From Aporrectodea caliginosa (lineage: Eukaryota > Annelida > Clitellata > Crassiclitellata > Lumbricidae), in the NCBI GenBank assembly GCA_020284085.1, contig JACEVL010000834.1, forward strand, positions 544,501 through 608,500: a stretch of DNA of 64,000 bases. The letters run 5' to 3'. The translations under genes and the position numbers were made by a program. Below, in pieces: positions 11,081 through 23,514 of this stretch; within the stretch, counting starts at the first letter, position 1, and the number at the start of each line of letters is the position of its first letter. The notes beneath the pieces are model-generated. The model was not told where the DNA came from. It did no database searches and saw only the letters and a list, made by a program, of their open reading frames with translations.

Positions 11081-12006
11081 TATTCAATTACAATTACATA
11101 ATCCGTCTGACTGCATGTCTTGGTAAATTGATCTGCCTTTCCCAATAGATGTCTCGTGTAAATTTGCCTCTATAATTTTATGTTTGTTTGCGCAAATAGG
11201 TTGGTGTTTGTCTTTCCCTCTGTCTCTGTGTCTGTATCTGTCTGTCTTTCCGTCTTCGGTATACTTTGAAAGCGTTATCCATGGAAAATGGATATGTCTC
11301 ACCAGTGAGACCGTGACACTAGTTAGTAAATCTTCTCGCCTTCCTAAGTTAGGAGATGAAGCCAAGCCTGCAGTTCAACCAGCGTGTCCGCCTCAGCATC
11401 CAGTTGTGGTCGCTCATTGCAGATGCTGAACGCGGCGGCTACGGCGGAGGGGGAAGCCATTAGGTTGCCTTAGAAACCCAAGATGCTGGTGATGCGGTGT
11501 CATGTGAGGTCATTCCGGACGGCAGGCGATAGAATTGTGCCGCCTTCATGCCTCTCCCGAGAGAGGACCGAGCACCAGCCGAATAGAATAACTAGCGACA
11601 TTAATGGACCATGACTGCGGCGGCGCAAGGCCAGTAAGCGCTTCAAGTAGTCAATGTTTCGTGACATGTGTTGATGCTTGCGTCCGTCTTGAAGTTCCTC
11701 TGCTTGTGTCTGTCCGGGTGGCGTTGTATGTGTCTGTATTTCAAGGCACACGAATGCGTTTCGATGTGTTTGTGCACGCGTTGCGCGTGATTGATCCTGC
11801 GTCGTGTTCTAACAGCAACATGACACATACAGCCTAGACGACAGAGGTCCCAGCTATAGGCTTCGTAGGTGCTACATAATGACGTTCTGTTGAGGGAGTA
11901 ACGCGTTATCGGCCACTGCCGACCTTCTGAGGCATCACTTCAGCATGAATAAACGAGTGTTTCCTACTAGACACTTATGCTGTATTGTGCAGCTATGTCA
12001 ATTCAC

Positions 12007-12008
<2 letters not shown>

Positions 12009-12063
<55 letters not shown>

Positions 12064-12065
12064 CC

Positions 12066-12097
<32 letters not shown>

Positions 12098-12106
12098 CAG
12101 ACAGAC

Positions 12107-12149
<43 letters not shown>

Positions 12150-12412
12150 TATATTGGAGAGACAGAGACAGAGACAGACAGAGACAGAGACAGAGACAGA
12201 GACAGAGACAGAGAGACAGAGACAGAGACAGAGACAGAGACAGAGACAGAGACAGAGAGACAGACACAGAGACAGACAGACAGAGACAGAAAGAGCAGAG
12301 AATAGAGCAGAGAGAAAGAGACAGAGACAGAGACAGAGACAGAGACAAACAGAGAGACAGACAGACAGAGACAGAGAGAGAGACAGAGAGACACAGAGAA
12401 AAAGACGAGCGA
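12009..12412. repeat. (GA)n / (GACA)n / (GAGACA)n compound microsatellite
   Basis: A purine-rich block of agag, then acag, then agagac units over 400 bp. Five or more reading frames are open through it (Arg-Glu or Ser-Leu repeats). None is a gene. Confidence 0.97.
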
Positions 12413-12957
12413 GCGACGTAGATGAATGGAGAATCGACACAAAAATAGACACGCGGGTCTCTGAAAAATTGAAGGAAACTGCAGGTTAAGAATAGAAGAG
12501 ACCTGAACGTGTGATCTTAAGGGAGAAGCAGAAGGAGGAGGACGAAGCAAAGAAGGATGAGGCGAAGGAGAATACGTAGTAGGAGAGGGAAGAAGGAAGC
12601 CCTGGAGAGAAGGTTTAATGACAATGATCGATGCCATCCATGGTCTGCGTAGGGCCTATATACGTCTGTTTGGTTACGGCCGCCAACGGCGCAGCGTGGC
12701 TCGGATTTTCCTCAACTGCTCGATCGATTATTCGATAGAAATTGCCAGAACGAAAATAATAAGGATGCATGGAAGCGATTTCCATCCAACGAACAAGACA
12801 TAAACTCCACATAAACTATAATCACGTTCACACTTCTCGCTCGCTCCTCCTCCGATCACGATCGAAAAGGATCCAATTTGGAAATGATCGGGTGAGGAAG
12901 ATCCCACGGTGGTCAGATGGTCGGTCTTACCGGTCAGTCGGCTGGCCAGTTATCGAT

Positions 12958-12984
12958 AAATGGGCGTCGGGCTGACGCCCATTT
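12958..12984. repeat. Short hairpin aaatgggcgtc...gacgcccattt
   Basis: 11-bp stem followed by T-rich DNA. It resembles a bacterial terminator by chance; no gene ends here. Confidence 0.6.
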
Positions 12985-14027
12985 TTCTTAATAGAAAACG
13001 GAAAAAAAACCCATTCGCATAGAATGAGAGCAACGATGCATCCATCGCTTGTCAGGAATGCATTTCACTCGGCGATCATCTGAAAGTGTTTTGACTCTCG
13101 ACTATGAGCAGAATCATTAAGTGCGCTTAACAAGGGGAATCAAAGACACGCAAACAGCCACTGACAGAGACAGGGAAAGTCGCAAAGAAGGACACAAGAA
13201 TACTGACAAACGATACGAAGTTAGGTGACTGGAAATACGGAAGCAGAAATTTAGTTAATTTATGACGAAACTAGACATATAGCGGCATCTGAAGGTTTAT
13301 GCGAGACTAAGATGATCCGAGCGTATTTATAAATATTTAAAGCCTGAAGAGACAAGGGCAGAGACATAGAAAGATCTACACTAGATATATATCTATAAGA
13401 TTAGAAAGATCTAATGTAGAAATAAAGTAAACAAGACAGAGACAAGAATTAATAGATAATAATAATTAATAAAATTTTCGTTCATTGAAACAATCCGGTT
13501 GACAAACCGCAACCGGTTACAGTGTACAATTATGCAATTGAAACAATTCACAAGAACACAAATGACAGAAGACATAAATCTTAACTATACTAACAGAACA
13601 GACAACCTGTAATACACGACATTAGCAGCCAATTCAAACATGCGGAACAGGAGGTATAGTCAGAATTTCAGACAGATATCAGGACAAACACATACATAAT
13701 GAAATAAGTCTATTTTACTCTCTCTATATATAAGTACACACATTTAGACATACATACCATTTCTATTGTACATATGTATATAAAAAATATACGAGCCTAT
13801 ATATTGTAATGGTTGCATGAATGATTCATATAAAACCTGGAGTTGTGGCGATTGATTCCGTTTCTGCCGTCTTGACGTCAATAGATGTCTATGGACACAA
13901 AGGACTGCCATCTATTATATACTGCGGCAGTCGACTTCCATCGAGCGATGCCGCAGTTCACTGACTTCTTTCTGTGGCTACCAACTCACCCACGTACGAT
14001 TCATCCACTCTTAGCTTTCCAGAGCGT

Positions 14028-14152
14028 AAAACGCGCTATATAAGGTGTCCTCATAGACACACATACACGCATACAGACATACATGCGTTTAAAAACCTCA
14101 TCCACCCGTAGCTTTTTATTAGGTGCATAAAATGCGCTATATATTTAGTGTC
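14028..14152 (+). repeat. Tandem pair of gcgctatata-type tail sequences
   Basis: Two related segments, aaaacgcgctatataaggtg (about 14028) and aaatgcgctatatatttagt (about 14130). Each is preceded by an agctttCcag/agctttTtat-like stretch and followed by gtcc and CATA-rich DNA. They resemble SINE/LINE 3' ends. Confidence 0.4.
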
Positions 14153-14282
14153 CTTATACATACATAAATACATACACACATATTATTATAAACTTACATA
14201 CACAAATATATACATACATGGAGTTGATACACACTCACATAAAGCATCATCAAGATTCAATCTCAGAGGGGTCATATACGAC

Positions 14283-14400
14283 AGCAGACGAATCCGCGAT
14301 ATACGCATACATACATACATACATACAATACATACATATACATAAAACATACATAAAAGCATACACACATAAAAACATGCACACATGCATACACACACAC
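14283..14400. repeat. CATA-rich microsatellite
   Basis: tacatacatacatacataca and acacac runs; similar CATA-rich DNA starts near 14055. Confidence 0.85.
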
Positions 14401-14487
14401 GTTATATTTAAAACAACTAAATTTTCTACTCCTTCATTATCTATGGTTTCCACCTCAAAATTTGCTTGAATCCATTTCTGTCTAACC

Positions 14488-14505
14488 ATCCGTCCATCCA
14501 TCCAT

Positions 14506-14541
<36 letters not shown>

Positions 14542-14933
14542 CCGTCCATCCATCCGTCCATCATCAATCAGGTCCATAAATCCGTCCGTCCATCCGTCCA
14601 TCCATCCATCCATCCATCCATCCATCCATCCATCATCCATCCATCCATCATCCATCCATCCATCCATCCATCCATCCATCCATCCATCCATCCATCCATC
14701 CATCAATCCATCCATCCATCCATCCATCCATCCATCCATCCATCCATCCATCCATCCATCCATCCATCCATCCATCCATCCATCCATCCATCCATCCATC
14801 CATCCATCCATCATCCATCCATCCATCCAAATCATCCATCCATCCATCCATCCATCCATTCATCCATCCATCCATCCATCCATCCATCCATCCATCCATC
14901 CATCCATCCATCCATCCATCGATCCATCCATTC
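14488..14933. repeat. (ATCC)n tetranucleotide array, about 445 bp
   Basis: Almost pure ccat repeats with occasional variants. The 4-bp period gives a 12-bp codon cycle (Met-Asp-Gly-Trp on the minus strand), hence the long spurious frames. Confidence 0.97.
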
Positions 14934-15884
14934 ACTTTTTCATATTACTGAGTAGCCTACTGAACAGTGGATAAACAAGCACTTTCCTCTGTCAAATACC
15001 CGTTTTACATCTACTGCTTTATGATTGGTGTGCCATGTATAGAGCCTGTCAGTCTGCAATGACTCCCCTCTGACCATCGTCCATACATCTACATACAAAA
15101 TGCGAGAAGATACGCTTCCATTCATGCTGTCAATCACTTCATCTACACGATGCTAAAAAGTGGACGGAAAACAAGAATGATTTCTTTATTGAGGCTCGTT
15201 CTGGTGATGTGTCCGTGTTGGTGTAAACAGAAATCTAAGCATCATCAATCGGTGTCTTTTTTTATTGTAAGTTGTAACAGAAGCACTGTTGATGTTCTGG
15301 TGCTACAGCTGTCGTGAAAATCTAGAAATGAATCCAATCGTCACCGACAGCAGCTCAAGAAACATTGTCAGTTGATTTTAAGTTACACCTTTTTGAACTC
15401 ATAGACATTCTTCATCATGATTGATAGGTTCTCAAAATATGCGTTAAATAAAGGTTCAGTTATATACATGCGTACACATAAACAAGCATGTGAACATAAT
15501 TATATATATTGATATGCATAGACACATATATGCATATATACGTACATGCATACATGCATAAATACCTATATACATGCATGCACATTGTCACATACGGCAT
15601 AGGACTAAACGTTTTGAGTTGCATGTTGTACGCCGTTTTTACAGTTCTGGCTCGACAGGTTCTGTGTTTAAATGATGTACAGAACTTCAGACTGGATTCT
15701 GATTTATGGTCCTGCACAAAAGTGTTGATGTCGTCATTCTTTTGTCTCTGTGTTTTGATGACGTGTTGTATACTTTATGAACCAGTTTTCTCTACCAGGT
15801 GTCCGTGCACTTTGTGTTTTTCTTCGTGTTTGTTATCCGAATTGTACATTGATGATGAGTGCAAGAAGTGCGACACGCACCTGT

Positions 15885-16015
15885 GTATGTGTGTAAGTAT
15901 GTGTGCCCCTATGTATGTGTGCATGTATGTATGTATGTATGTAGTATGTATGTATGTATGTATGTATGTGTGTATGTACAGCATGTATGTATGTAGGCTA
16001 TGCATGTATGTATTT
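15885..16015. repeat. (GTAT)n-rich microsatellite
   Basis: tgtatgtatgtatgtatgta runs with interruptions, giving Met-Tyr-Val-Cys frames. Confidence 0.85.
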
Positions 16016-17059
16016 AGGTAGGCCTATCGATGTTGACTTTGCTGTGTACTCCAGAATGTCCAAATATTACAGAAAACTTTTTAAACAATCGTGAAAGGAA
16101 AAACTGAGACCTACTCAACTTATATATATTCCACCTACTGTTGCCGTGTGAATATAAGAGGAAGAGACTTTGAATGACTTACACTGAGCTTTAACAATTT
16201 GTAAATTGGCTCTGCGTTATATATAGGCCTAGGCTGAACAGGCGGATGAATACGCCTGCACAAGTGCACATGTCCTTACAATTCATTTAAAGTTTCAATT
16301 TAGGAGGAATCCGAAGGCAAGCTTTTTAGCTAGTGATAACATTAAAAAGAAAACCTCCAGATACACGAAACAAATTTGCTATTCGAAAGATTAGAGATTT
16401 AAAACTGAGTTTTGGTTTCAAATTATAATTATCTGTGCTTATTGCGTAGAGATTGGCCAGTTTATCTCTTCAGCTATTATATTAAAACAGAAGCGAAACT
16501 GTCGAAGAGAAAACCAACAAAGCACACTAAAACCGTTCCAAAGTTAAGCTGGTGACTAACTGGATGGAAACCCAACCAATGGATTTATTGGCTTGTTGTC
16601 TTTATTCTAAAGTGGAGACTCTTCATTTGCCGTTTTATTCTAAGGCTGTTCCATTTGCATCTAATTGTGAACAGTGTAGTGTTTTTTGCCGCGAGATTCT
16701 GGATCGTTGCAAAGTTTGGTCAATGAGGAATTAATAAGTTCGTCTGAATGCTGCGACGCAGATGAAAACAGAGTCTTAAACTGAATTACTGGGATCGTAT
16801 ACGCTTTATGCCTAAGTGATTTTGATCGAAATTCGCGTGGAAAGCAGATTTGGCAATGGGATCATACTTTGTTGCCAAGTCGACAAAGTATCTACACTCT
16901 GATATGTAGGTCTAATTGCCGCGGGATATTAGAGTAATAAGTAGAGCCCAGTCAGAATCTGAAAATGACCCAGATAACACGGGTCAATGTATGAGTTAGT
17001 GGTTAGTGCTGAGATTCAGAATAACTTCAACTAATATTTGCAAATGTCCTGTGGACAAT

Positions 17060-17660
17060 TTGCACTAGGATAATTGATGACAATGTTCTAGTTAAACAAT
17101 TTGAGAGATCGGTTGAACTGACAGTGAATTCATTGACATTTCCTCTCAGGAGACAATAGTTTGATTCTTAATTCCTGTCCTTGTGTAAACTGGCTATGTC
17201 TGATGATAGTCGCAATAGAATGAAATCCCTATTCTGAAAGGCAGTGTGATTTCGTTAACGATAACGATAACGAAAAATGTTCGTTAACGAAAATGAATGA
17301 CTTCGTTAACGATAACCTATAACTATAACAAAAATAGGCTATAACTATAACTATAACGAAAATAACCTAACGAAAACAGTTTGCAAAAACATAGGAAGGA
17401 TGGAATTGATGAGATTTTATTGTTCTAGTAGTTAAACTGTTTGAGAGTACCCATGCTTCGGTTTTGAGCACTGAGTACATTGTGAAACAATAATCATTTG
17501 CTTATGGACTTCCTCTCAGGAGACTAAAATTAACTAAAATTCCATTAACTATAATTCCTGTCCTTAAAAAATAAACTAACTATAACTGTAACTATAATAA
17601 AATAAAAAGTCATTAACTATAGAACTGAAATAAAATCTCTAAGGAAAATTCCGAAAGGAG
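17060..17660 (+). repeat. Diverged direct repeat with (taacga)/(taacta) runs
   Basis: The segment with ttctagttaaacaatttgag and cctctcaggagac near 17085-17155 recurs near 17422-17525. After each copy comes a run of taacgataacg or ctataactataac. It looks like an old duplicated non-autonomous element. No genes seen. Confidence 0.45.
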
Positions 17661-17705
17661 TGCTTATTAGAATTAGAGGACAAGATTACGCCTGAGGGCT
17701 TGGAG

Positions 17706-18032
17706 CAGGGCTGTTAAAGGTTTGGTTTTTGGTTTTTGGTTTTCTTTATTTTTTGTAAAACCAAAAAACAGAAAACCGCAAATTGTTTTTTTTCTACAAA
17801 TTTAGAAGTTTTAAATGCCAAAAATGGCTTCTCTTCAAGTCTCTTGACAATTGTTTGTCTTTGTTATATAATTTCGTTACATGACATAATTGACATTCTA
17901 CAGTTCTACTGTTCTATTTAATTTCGTTTATGCATCTGATTAATTTGAACGGTGTATGAGTTTTATAATCCAAAATAGGAAAATCTTAAAAAACTTTTCA
18001 TTTCGAAAAAAAACCTTGGTTTTTGCAGCCTG
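17706..18032. mobile_element. hAT-like MITE, 7/8-matching target duplication
   Basis: Starts CAGGGCTGTTAAAGG and ends TTTTTGCAGCCTG. It is flanked by gcttggag on the left and gcttggac on the right, matching at 7 of 8 positions. The inside is T-rich with ggtttttggttt repeats and carries no transposase. CAG...CTG ends with 8-bp duplications are typical of hAT elements. Confidence 0.65.
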
Positions 18033-19689
18033 GCTTGGACTAACACAAACTGTGGTTTTATCTAAATTGCAGATAGAGCTGCTTTATGCTGCACGCGATA
18101 CTTCTGCGAGTGGTCGTTTGGGAAAGTAGAAAACACTAGGAGGCTGCTTATTGAGACATTTTGGTGGTCTGGCATAATATGTCAAGCTGTGAAGACACAT
18201 TGTCACACATGTGACGTATGTCGGCCGCTGGGTAAGGAAACAAAACCATCTCGTGATTCGCTAATAAATCTGACAGTCTTTATGAACAATTTTTAAGGCT
18301 GGCGATATTGACTGAGTGTGTGATAAGTCTAGGAATAGGCTTATCTTGACAGTGATTGATATGGCAATGCATTATTATTCCTTGACACTTCCACTGAGTA
18401 CAAACACACTGCGCACATGATGAAAGTCAAAGCTCCTATTTCTATGCCTACATTGCACTTCTTTATGAAATTCTGTCGCATTGTGGATCTGAATTTACGT
18501 CTTATTTTATGCAAATCTTCTTGAATCAATGTAATATTGTTCAGCGGAAAACTAATAGTTGACTTCTGCAAACAAATTGGTATTTAGAAAGTTTCTACCG
18601 TAACCTCAAAGAATTATCTGTCGAGGATTTACGGGTAATAACCAATTGATTCTAACTTTTGCCTTGGATACGGTTTACCAACAGGAAAGTACCTGTCGAG
18701 AGACTTTGTTTTTCTGTTTTAATCTCTTATTTGGTCGCAATATAAATATCTCTTGTATTTAATCAAAGAGTGTTTGAGTGATCTGTCGAAAATTAACTTG
18801 AATTGTTTATTTTGAATATATGTGAACACATTCGATTTCTGGCAGATTAGCAAACGAAAATGCTTTAATTGCACAATTAGCATAAAAGGATTGGTTACAA
18901 TAAGCTATAATACAGCATGATATGACAAGGGTCTTAGTGTTTCAGAACATGGTTAATCTGTTTTAGAAGCCCTGCAAGTTAACATAGAATGCTTAATAAC
19001 CCATCCCTTCTAGCGTCCTCTCAAAAGCTACGATAATGTCCAGTGAGACTTTCATCTAAACCATTGCACAAGTCTACAACTCCCGCACCGAATAATTTCC
19101 GCTTTAAGCATGATAAAAACAGGCTAAGAATGTTTTTTCTTTCAACAACGTAACCAAGTGCTACAGTTGTTGTTGCCATTACACGGTTTGTGACGCCACG
19201 TGACCACCTCCAACGGAAATGCATTCCTTTTCGACTCGGTATGCAACTGGTTTGAAAGCTATTCATGCTTTTAATGCTTTATGTGATGTAGGCTACATCT
19301 GAATGATGCAACCATTTTCAGCATTTCTTGGTCATAACATGTTGCATGTGAAGCAAGTGCAGTCCAGAATTGCTAATGCCACATTAACACTCGACTTCAA
19401 AAGTCTATTTTGCAAGTGCGAAAATCAATTTTTCAGTGATGTTGGTCAGAATGCTATTCAAACGACGACGCAAAAGGTTGAAGATCTGTTTGACTTTTCC
19501 CGCCCACAAAACAAAAGGCGCGCGCAATCGTTCTATAGGGACTTGCTGGTATTTCCTCAGGCATTTGCTCCATTATATTCGGAAATTACCTTGACCTTGA
19601 AGGGTTGCTGAAGAACGGTCAATCATTCCGTTGGTCAGCTGCAACTGAAAAGGCTTTGTTGGTTTAGAGTCGTGCTTGCCATTGCGCCG

Positions 19690-19830
19690 TATACACACAC
19701 ACACAGCGTCACTCACACACGTACAGAAGCAGTGTTACGCACACTCGTGCACACATGCTGACAAGCACATACGCGCGCATGCAATGTATACATGCATCCT
19801 TGCATGCATGTGTGTGTGTGTTGAATCCAT
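19690..19830. repeat. CA/GT-rich low-complexity tract
   Basis: acacacacacacagcgtcac to gcatgcatgtgtgtgtgtg. No gene. Confidence 0.7.
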
Positions 19831-20393
19831 GTTCAGACATGTTTTACCGCAGGACTTGTGTTAAACTGTTCTCAGCTTAGCTACATCTGGACTCAGCCAC
19901 GAGGCACAACATAAGACAGCGATAGGTTTAACCATAAGGTAACTTAGCATTCAGGTGTTGGTATACCTGTAGCCGCAGGGAACATGTAGGCCTACACGAT
20001 TTTTAGGATACGACAAACTTGCACTCTAATTCGATTAGAATATATGCAGTATTTTAATTACATATTCGTCCCTGATGTGTATCGATATTTATTTCTTATT
20101 TTCATGTGTCGACAAAGAACGAGTTTTTGGCTTTCTAGAGTTCAGCATAACCTTTTGGTATAAACCAAAACTCATAAAAATTCATTAGAACACGTTATTG
20201 TGGAGCAGGGCACTGGGTCATATATTAAGTTCGTATATGCTCAACATTATATGCGGATATGTATATTATAGCCTGTACGATATATGCTATATTTTAGCTA
20301 TTGCATGTAGCCTACACCAAAGTATTATTATTATGTTACATGTATTGTGGAACAGGGCACTGGGTTGTAGTTCACGGAAGTGAGTGGTATTAC

Positions 20394-20672
20394 CTGGAAT
20401 GCAGATGTAGCTGATTTCCAGGTATGACTTCAGTTCGCGTAGACACGGCCGAGTGCTTTCGAACTCGGCATTCGGAATGTGGATCTCACAGAGTCTTTTA
20501 CCGGAGCATCTGCGATCGGCCAAGAGCAGGACGTCCCGATAGCAGCCGATGTATCCCATCGGAGTCTCAACGCATCGGCCGATGTTCATTCGACCGTAGC
20601 GAGCCGTCTCCAGAAGAATCACCTCCGATTCGCTACAGTTGGCACGGAATGACTCCGTGTCGCAGTACTCCT
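20394..20672 (-). CDS. SUEL/Gal_lectin (rhamnose-binding lectin-like) domain exon
   Basis: The exon encodes a nearly complete SUEL-type (D-galactoside/L-rhamnose-binding) lectin domain. It starts at EYCDTESFRANCSESEVI and continues with LLETARYGRMNIGRC, a GCYRDVLLLADRRCSGKRLC block and a closing LRELKSYLEISYICIP. The family landmarks ANYGR, DPC and KYL appear here as ARYGR, RPC and SYL. These changes could mean altered sugar specificity or loss of sugar binding. Eight Cys support the disulfide-rich fold. The donor at 20393 (CCAG|GTAATA) leaves phase 1 and matches the CUB exon. The acceptor is inferred at TTTAG before 20672 from phase; its pyrimidine tract is weak. Family knowledge: SUEL domains occur in sea-urchin egg lectin, latrophilins and EVA-1. 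Confidence 0.85.
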
Positions 20673-21665
20673 CTAAAGTCTCTAAGTATTCAACACCAAC
20701 GCTGTTGTATTGTGATCTATTTAAGCCGTGACAGAAAAGCCTCTCCTATCATTTTTAAGTGCACAGTTATGGGAGCCTAAATCAAGCAGTCTATGTTTGT
20801 TTTACAGAAATGAGACAAATATTGTGTGGATGGTTATTGCTTCCTGTGTATATATAGCGACATCTTATGTCTGCCATGGTCGTCTATGCCGACATTGCTT
20901 AATTAACGCATTTGAATTGTATTTAGTTACATGACCTTATTGGAAGTGTCCCGAGGTTTGGCTATAACTATAGCTTCCTTATGCGCAGTTGTCTTGTTGG
21001 CTCTGCTCCATCATACCATAGGGACTTCTGCATTTCAGTTTCCTCGGTCCCAAGTCGTGGCACCCTTCGGTTGGCTGCTCATCGACTCCTTATTGTCCCT
21101 CGTATGCTTACAGCTACAGCTCAATTCAGAAGCTAAGTAGAGGAACCTGCGGCAGATGACTATGGTTAGTGCGGGTATTGGTGGAGGAACTGAGAATATG
21201 CGGAATTCAGAGGAAAGTTAGTTGGTACGTTTGGTTTCTTTGTATCTGCACTGGGAGAGGTGTTAATAAATTTTCAATGTCAGCTGAACCGAGACGAACA
21301 GAATACACTGTAAAGTTTTCGAAGGGTTTTCTACGAAAGTTTTTACAGAAACATTTTTCATGATGCTATTCAGCTTTTCGGCATGTCGCTTTGAATTGGA
21401 AATGCACTTGCCGTAAGCGCAACATTTTATAAATAAAACCATCAACAATTTCGCAAGTAGTCTGCACACTTTTGCGCTGCAGACCGACGTTCTCTTAGCA
21501 TACTGGCAACGAAAAAGTGAGTAGACTACAATAGCAATATTACGTGGGTTTATCTAGCAAAATTTAGGGTATATATTTTCTCAGTCATTCTTGCTATCTT
21601 GCTATTAGCCTAAACCTTCAATTTAAATTCGTGTTTTTTTATTGCGTCTGACAATCGAGACTCAC

Positions 21666-21756
21666 CTTGTGAGAAAGCTTTCTGAAGATGAATTCCGGTA
21701 AAGGCGAACAGAGGAAGCAAGACTCCGGTCAATCGGACTGCACAAGAAGTATCCAT
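21666..21756 (-). CDS. First coding exon, signal peptide of SUEL-lectin/CUB protein
   Basis: Thirty codons plus one base, read on the minus strand from ATG at 21756 to a consensus donor (CAAG|GTGAGT) at 21665. The peptide MDTSCAVRLTGVLLPLFAFT continues with GIHLQKAFSQ. It has a positively charged residue followed by a hydrophobic core, which is typical of a cleavable signal peptide, with cleavage likely near the end of the exon. The upstream GTG at 21795 in the same frame is not a plausible eukaryotic start, so the ATG was chosen. The exon ends in phase 1, and the SUEL exon about 1 kb downstream begins with exactly the two bases needed, giving Glu. That match is the main reason for linking the two. 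Confidence 0.65.
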
Positions 21757-21974
21757 CTTCGCCTGCACCGCGGAGGAGGAGGATTCCGTAAACACTTAAC
21801 GTTACAATATACAGACATGCGCTCAATTGAAATATTCTTTTACCGCCAATCACAATGCAAAGACAAAAAATAACGATGAACTGCGATAATTATCTTGTGT
21901 AACCTTTATCAGATGTGGTGCCATCCTATTTATCATCACATTTTGGTGTGACCTTACGCGCGTTACAAATTTAT

Positions 21975-21976
<2 letters not shown>

Positions 21977-22055
<79 letters not shown>

Positions 22056-22175
22056 GAGTCTAATAATAATAATAATGATCCAGCGGTTCAATGCGGTGGC
22101 TTTCCGCGGTACTTTTGCCACACTGGACCTTAACGACGATTAGGTGCCGTTCCAGACGAATTTTAAAAAATTATA

Positions 22176-22221
<46 letters not shown>
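21977..22221. repeat. Two (AAT)n blocks around a short unique core
   Basis: (aat)n at 21977-22076 and 22176-22221. The piece between them contains ggttcaatgcggtggc and ccacactggacc and may be a small element insertion. Confidence 0.9.
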
Positions 22222-22225
<4 letters not shown>

Positions 22226-22413
22226 ACATCAGACTATTGGCTCATCACAAATTGTTTATCTGTTGGCTTAAAATTATCCATTCAATATATGAAGGTTTAC
22301 GCCGGAAGTTTGAATTAGATTTATAAGCGTGCCACTGTTGTAAATGTTTGCTCAGATTTGACGAGTTTTGTTCTATCAATTCGAAATGATTGATGGTTGT
22401 GATAGATACAACA

Positions 22414-22614
22414 AGGGATCGACAGAGATAATGGATTGCTCATGTCCTGAGAGCGGACTCACTCTTGATAACCATCACTGAGGGCAGATCGGATGGGGGA
22501 AGGAGGACAAGAGGAAGACCGAGACAGATGCTGATGGCATGGATGATGACGGATGGATACAGCAACCTTAAACAAGAAGCTCAGCACCAAGGGGTGGCGT
22601 CATCAGGCATTTGA
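22414..22614 (+). pseudogene. Relic of LINE ORF2 C-terminus (different family)
   Basis: In one frame the sequence reads WIAHVLRADSLLITITEGR, then RRTRGRPRQMLMAWMM and TDGYSNLKQEAQHQG before a stop. The pattern H-LR-DSL...EG...RGRPR...W corresponds to the extreme C-terminus of many LINE reverse-transcriptase polyproteins. One in-frame stop (TAA at about 22429) precedes the Trp, so it is dead. It ends shortly before an unrelated open frame of no recognised identity. Confidence 0.65.
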
Positions 22615-22825
22615 TCCTGTCTGAGGGCAGAGAACCCAAAGAAGAAGAGGAATTCAATATGGCTAACAGACAGAGGACATGGATTCAAACTGTTCGAAAG
22701 ATGCAACACTTCGGAAAGCGACGTTTATCAATTACCATCAGCAAAAGAGGACTGACAGCTTTTATGAGTAGAAACCTCATAGAGGTGGCGCATAAATTAA
22801 TTGAGCGCATGGACAAAATTTGTAA

Positions 22826-22888
22826 ACTAAGCAGACTGCATTGTATCTATTCATTTAAAATGAATAGATACAATGCAATCTGCTTAGT
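22826..22888. repeat. 63-bp palindrome with one mismatch
   Basis: Arms actaagcagactgcattgta tctattcattt and the complement, around a single base at 22857. Confidence 0.9.
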
Positions 22889-22899
22889 ATACAACATAA

Positions 22900-23440
22900 T
22901 ACCGCATCTGATTGAAACTAAAGATATTCGAGAGGAGACTTAAGAGCCGCAGGAACAATCGTAGAGCTCAGAGCATGCACCCAGTGAGCCCTATCCATCT
23001 TCTACGTAAACGATGTTCATTCTTTCCTGCGGCGAAGGCGTTTGGATCATCTGGATCAATTCTAATTCTAGTCACGAGATTTTGACTGAGCGCTTAAGCT
23101 GACGTCTCACAGCAACTGTTAGACTACTGACGGATGGCGCCATGCTGCCTATAGAGCAACCAGATTCTGTCTGCCTCGTTCCATTTTCATTCTGTCTTTC
23201 ATTCCCTTCTTTCTTCAATCTTTACACCGTTCATATATTATCAGTTTTGCATGCGTGAAGGCCTAGGTCTACTATAAGCAATTATTAGAAATAAGTACAG
23301 AACTAAGTTGTGAAGTGGTAAAGAATATTTTAATAATGTAAAAAGTAGTTATTACACAAGAAAGGTTTATAGTCAATGTGTATGTGTGTATGTATGCATG
23401 TAAATATGAATATGAAATGTCTATATATTATGTAAATGAA
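22900..23440. other. No gene recognised
   Basis: Unique AT-rich DNA after the palindrome at 22826 and before the ATCC array. Nothing identified. Confidence 0.4.
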
Positions 23441-23514
23441 TGTATCTCGGTATCCACTCATCTATACCCATAAACTCATCCTTCCATCTATCCATCTATC
23501 CATCAATACGTCCA

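Larger units (their letters stand above)
10526..20393 (-). other. 9.9-kb intron of SUEL/CUB gene
   Basis: Holds the compound GA/GACA tract, the ATCC and GTAT arrays, SINE tails and a hAT-like MITE, but no recognised exon. Short open frames are repeat-derived or unsupported. Confidence 0.6.

Noticed and set aside
11945..12637. Arg/Glu/Asp and Ser/Leu repeat frames up to 214 codons
   Set aside because: Compound GA/GACA microsatellite; five or more frames open at once.
12958..13000. Rho-independent terminator
   Set aside because: GC hairpin followed by T-rich DNA, but in a eukaryotic context with no gene ending there.
14482..14935. Long Met-Asp-Gly-Trp open frames
   Set aside because: They are translations of the (ATCC)n array; the 4-bp period keeps several frames open. 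No unique sequence or start context.
20424..20780. Plus-strand 118-codon frame
   Set aside because: Shadow of the SUEL exon.
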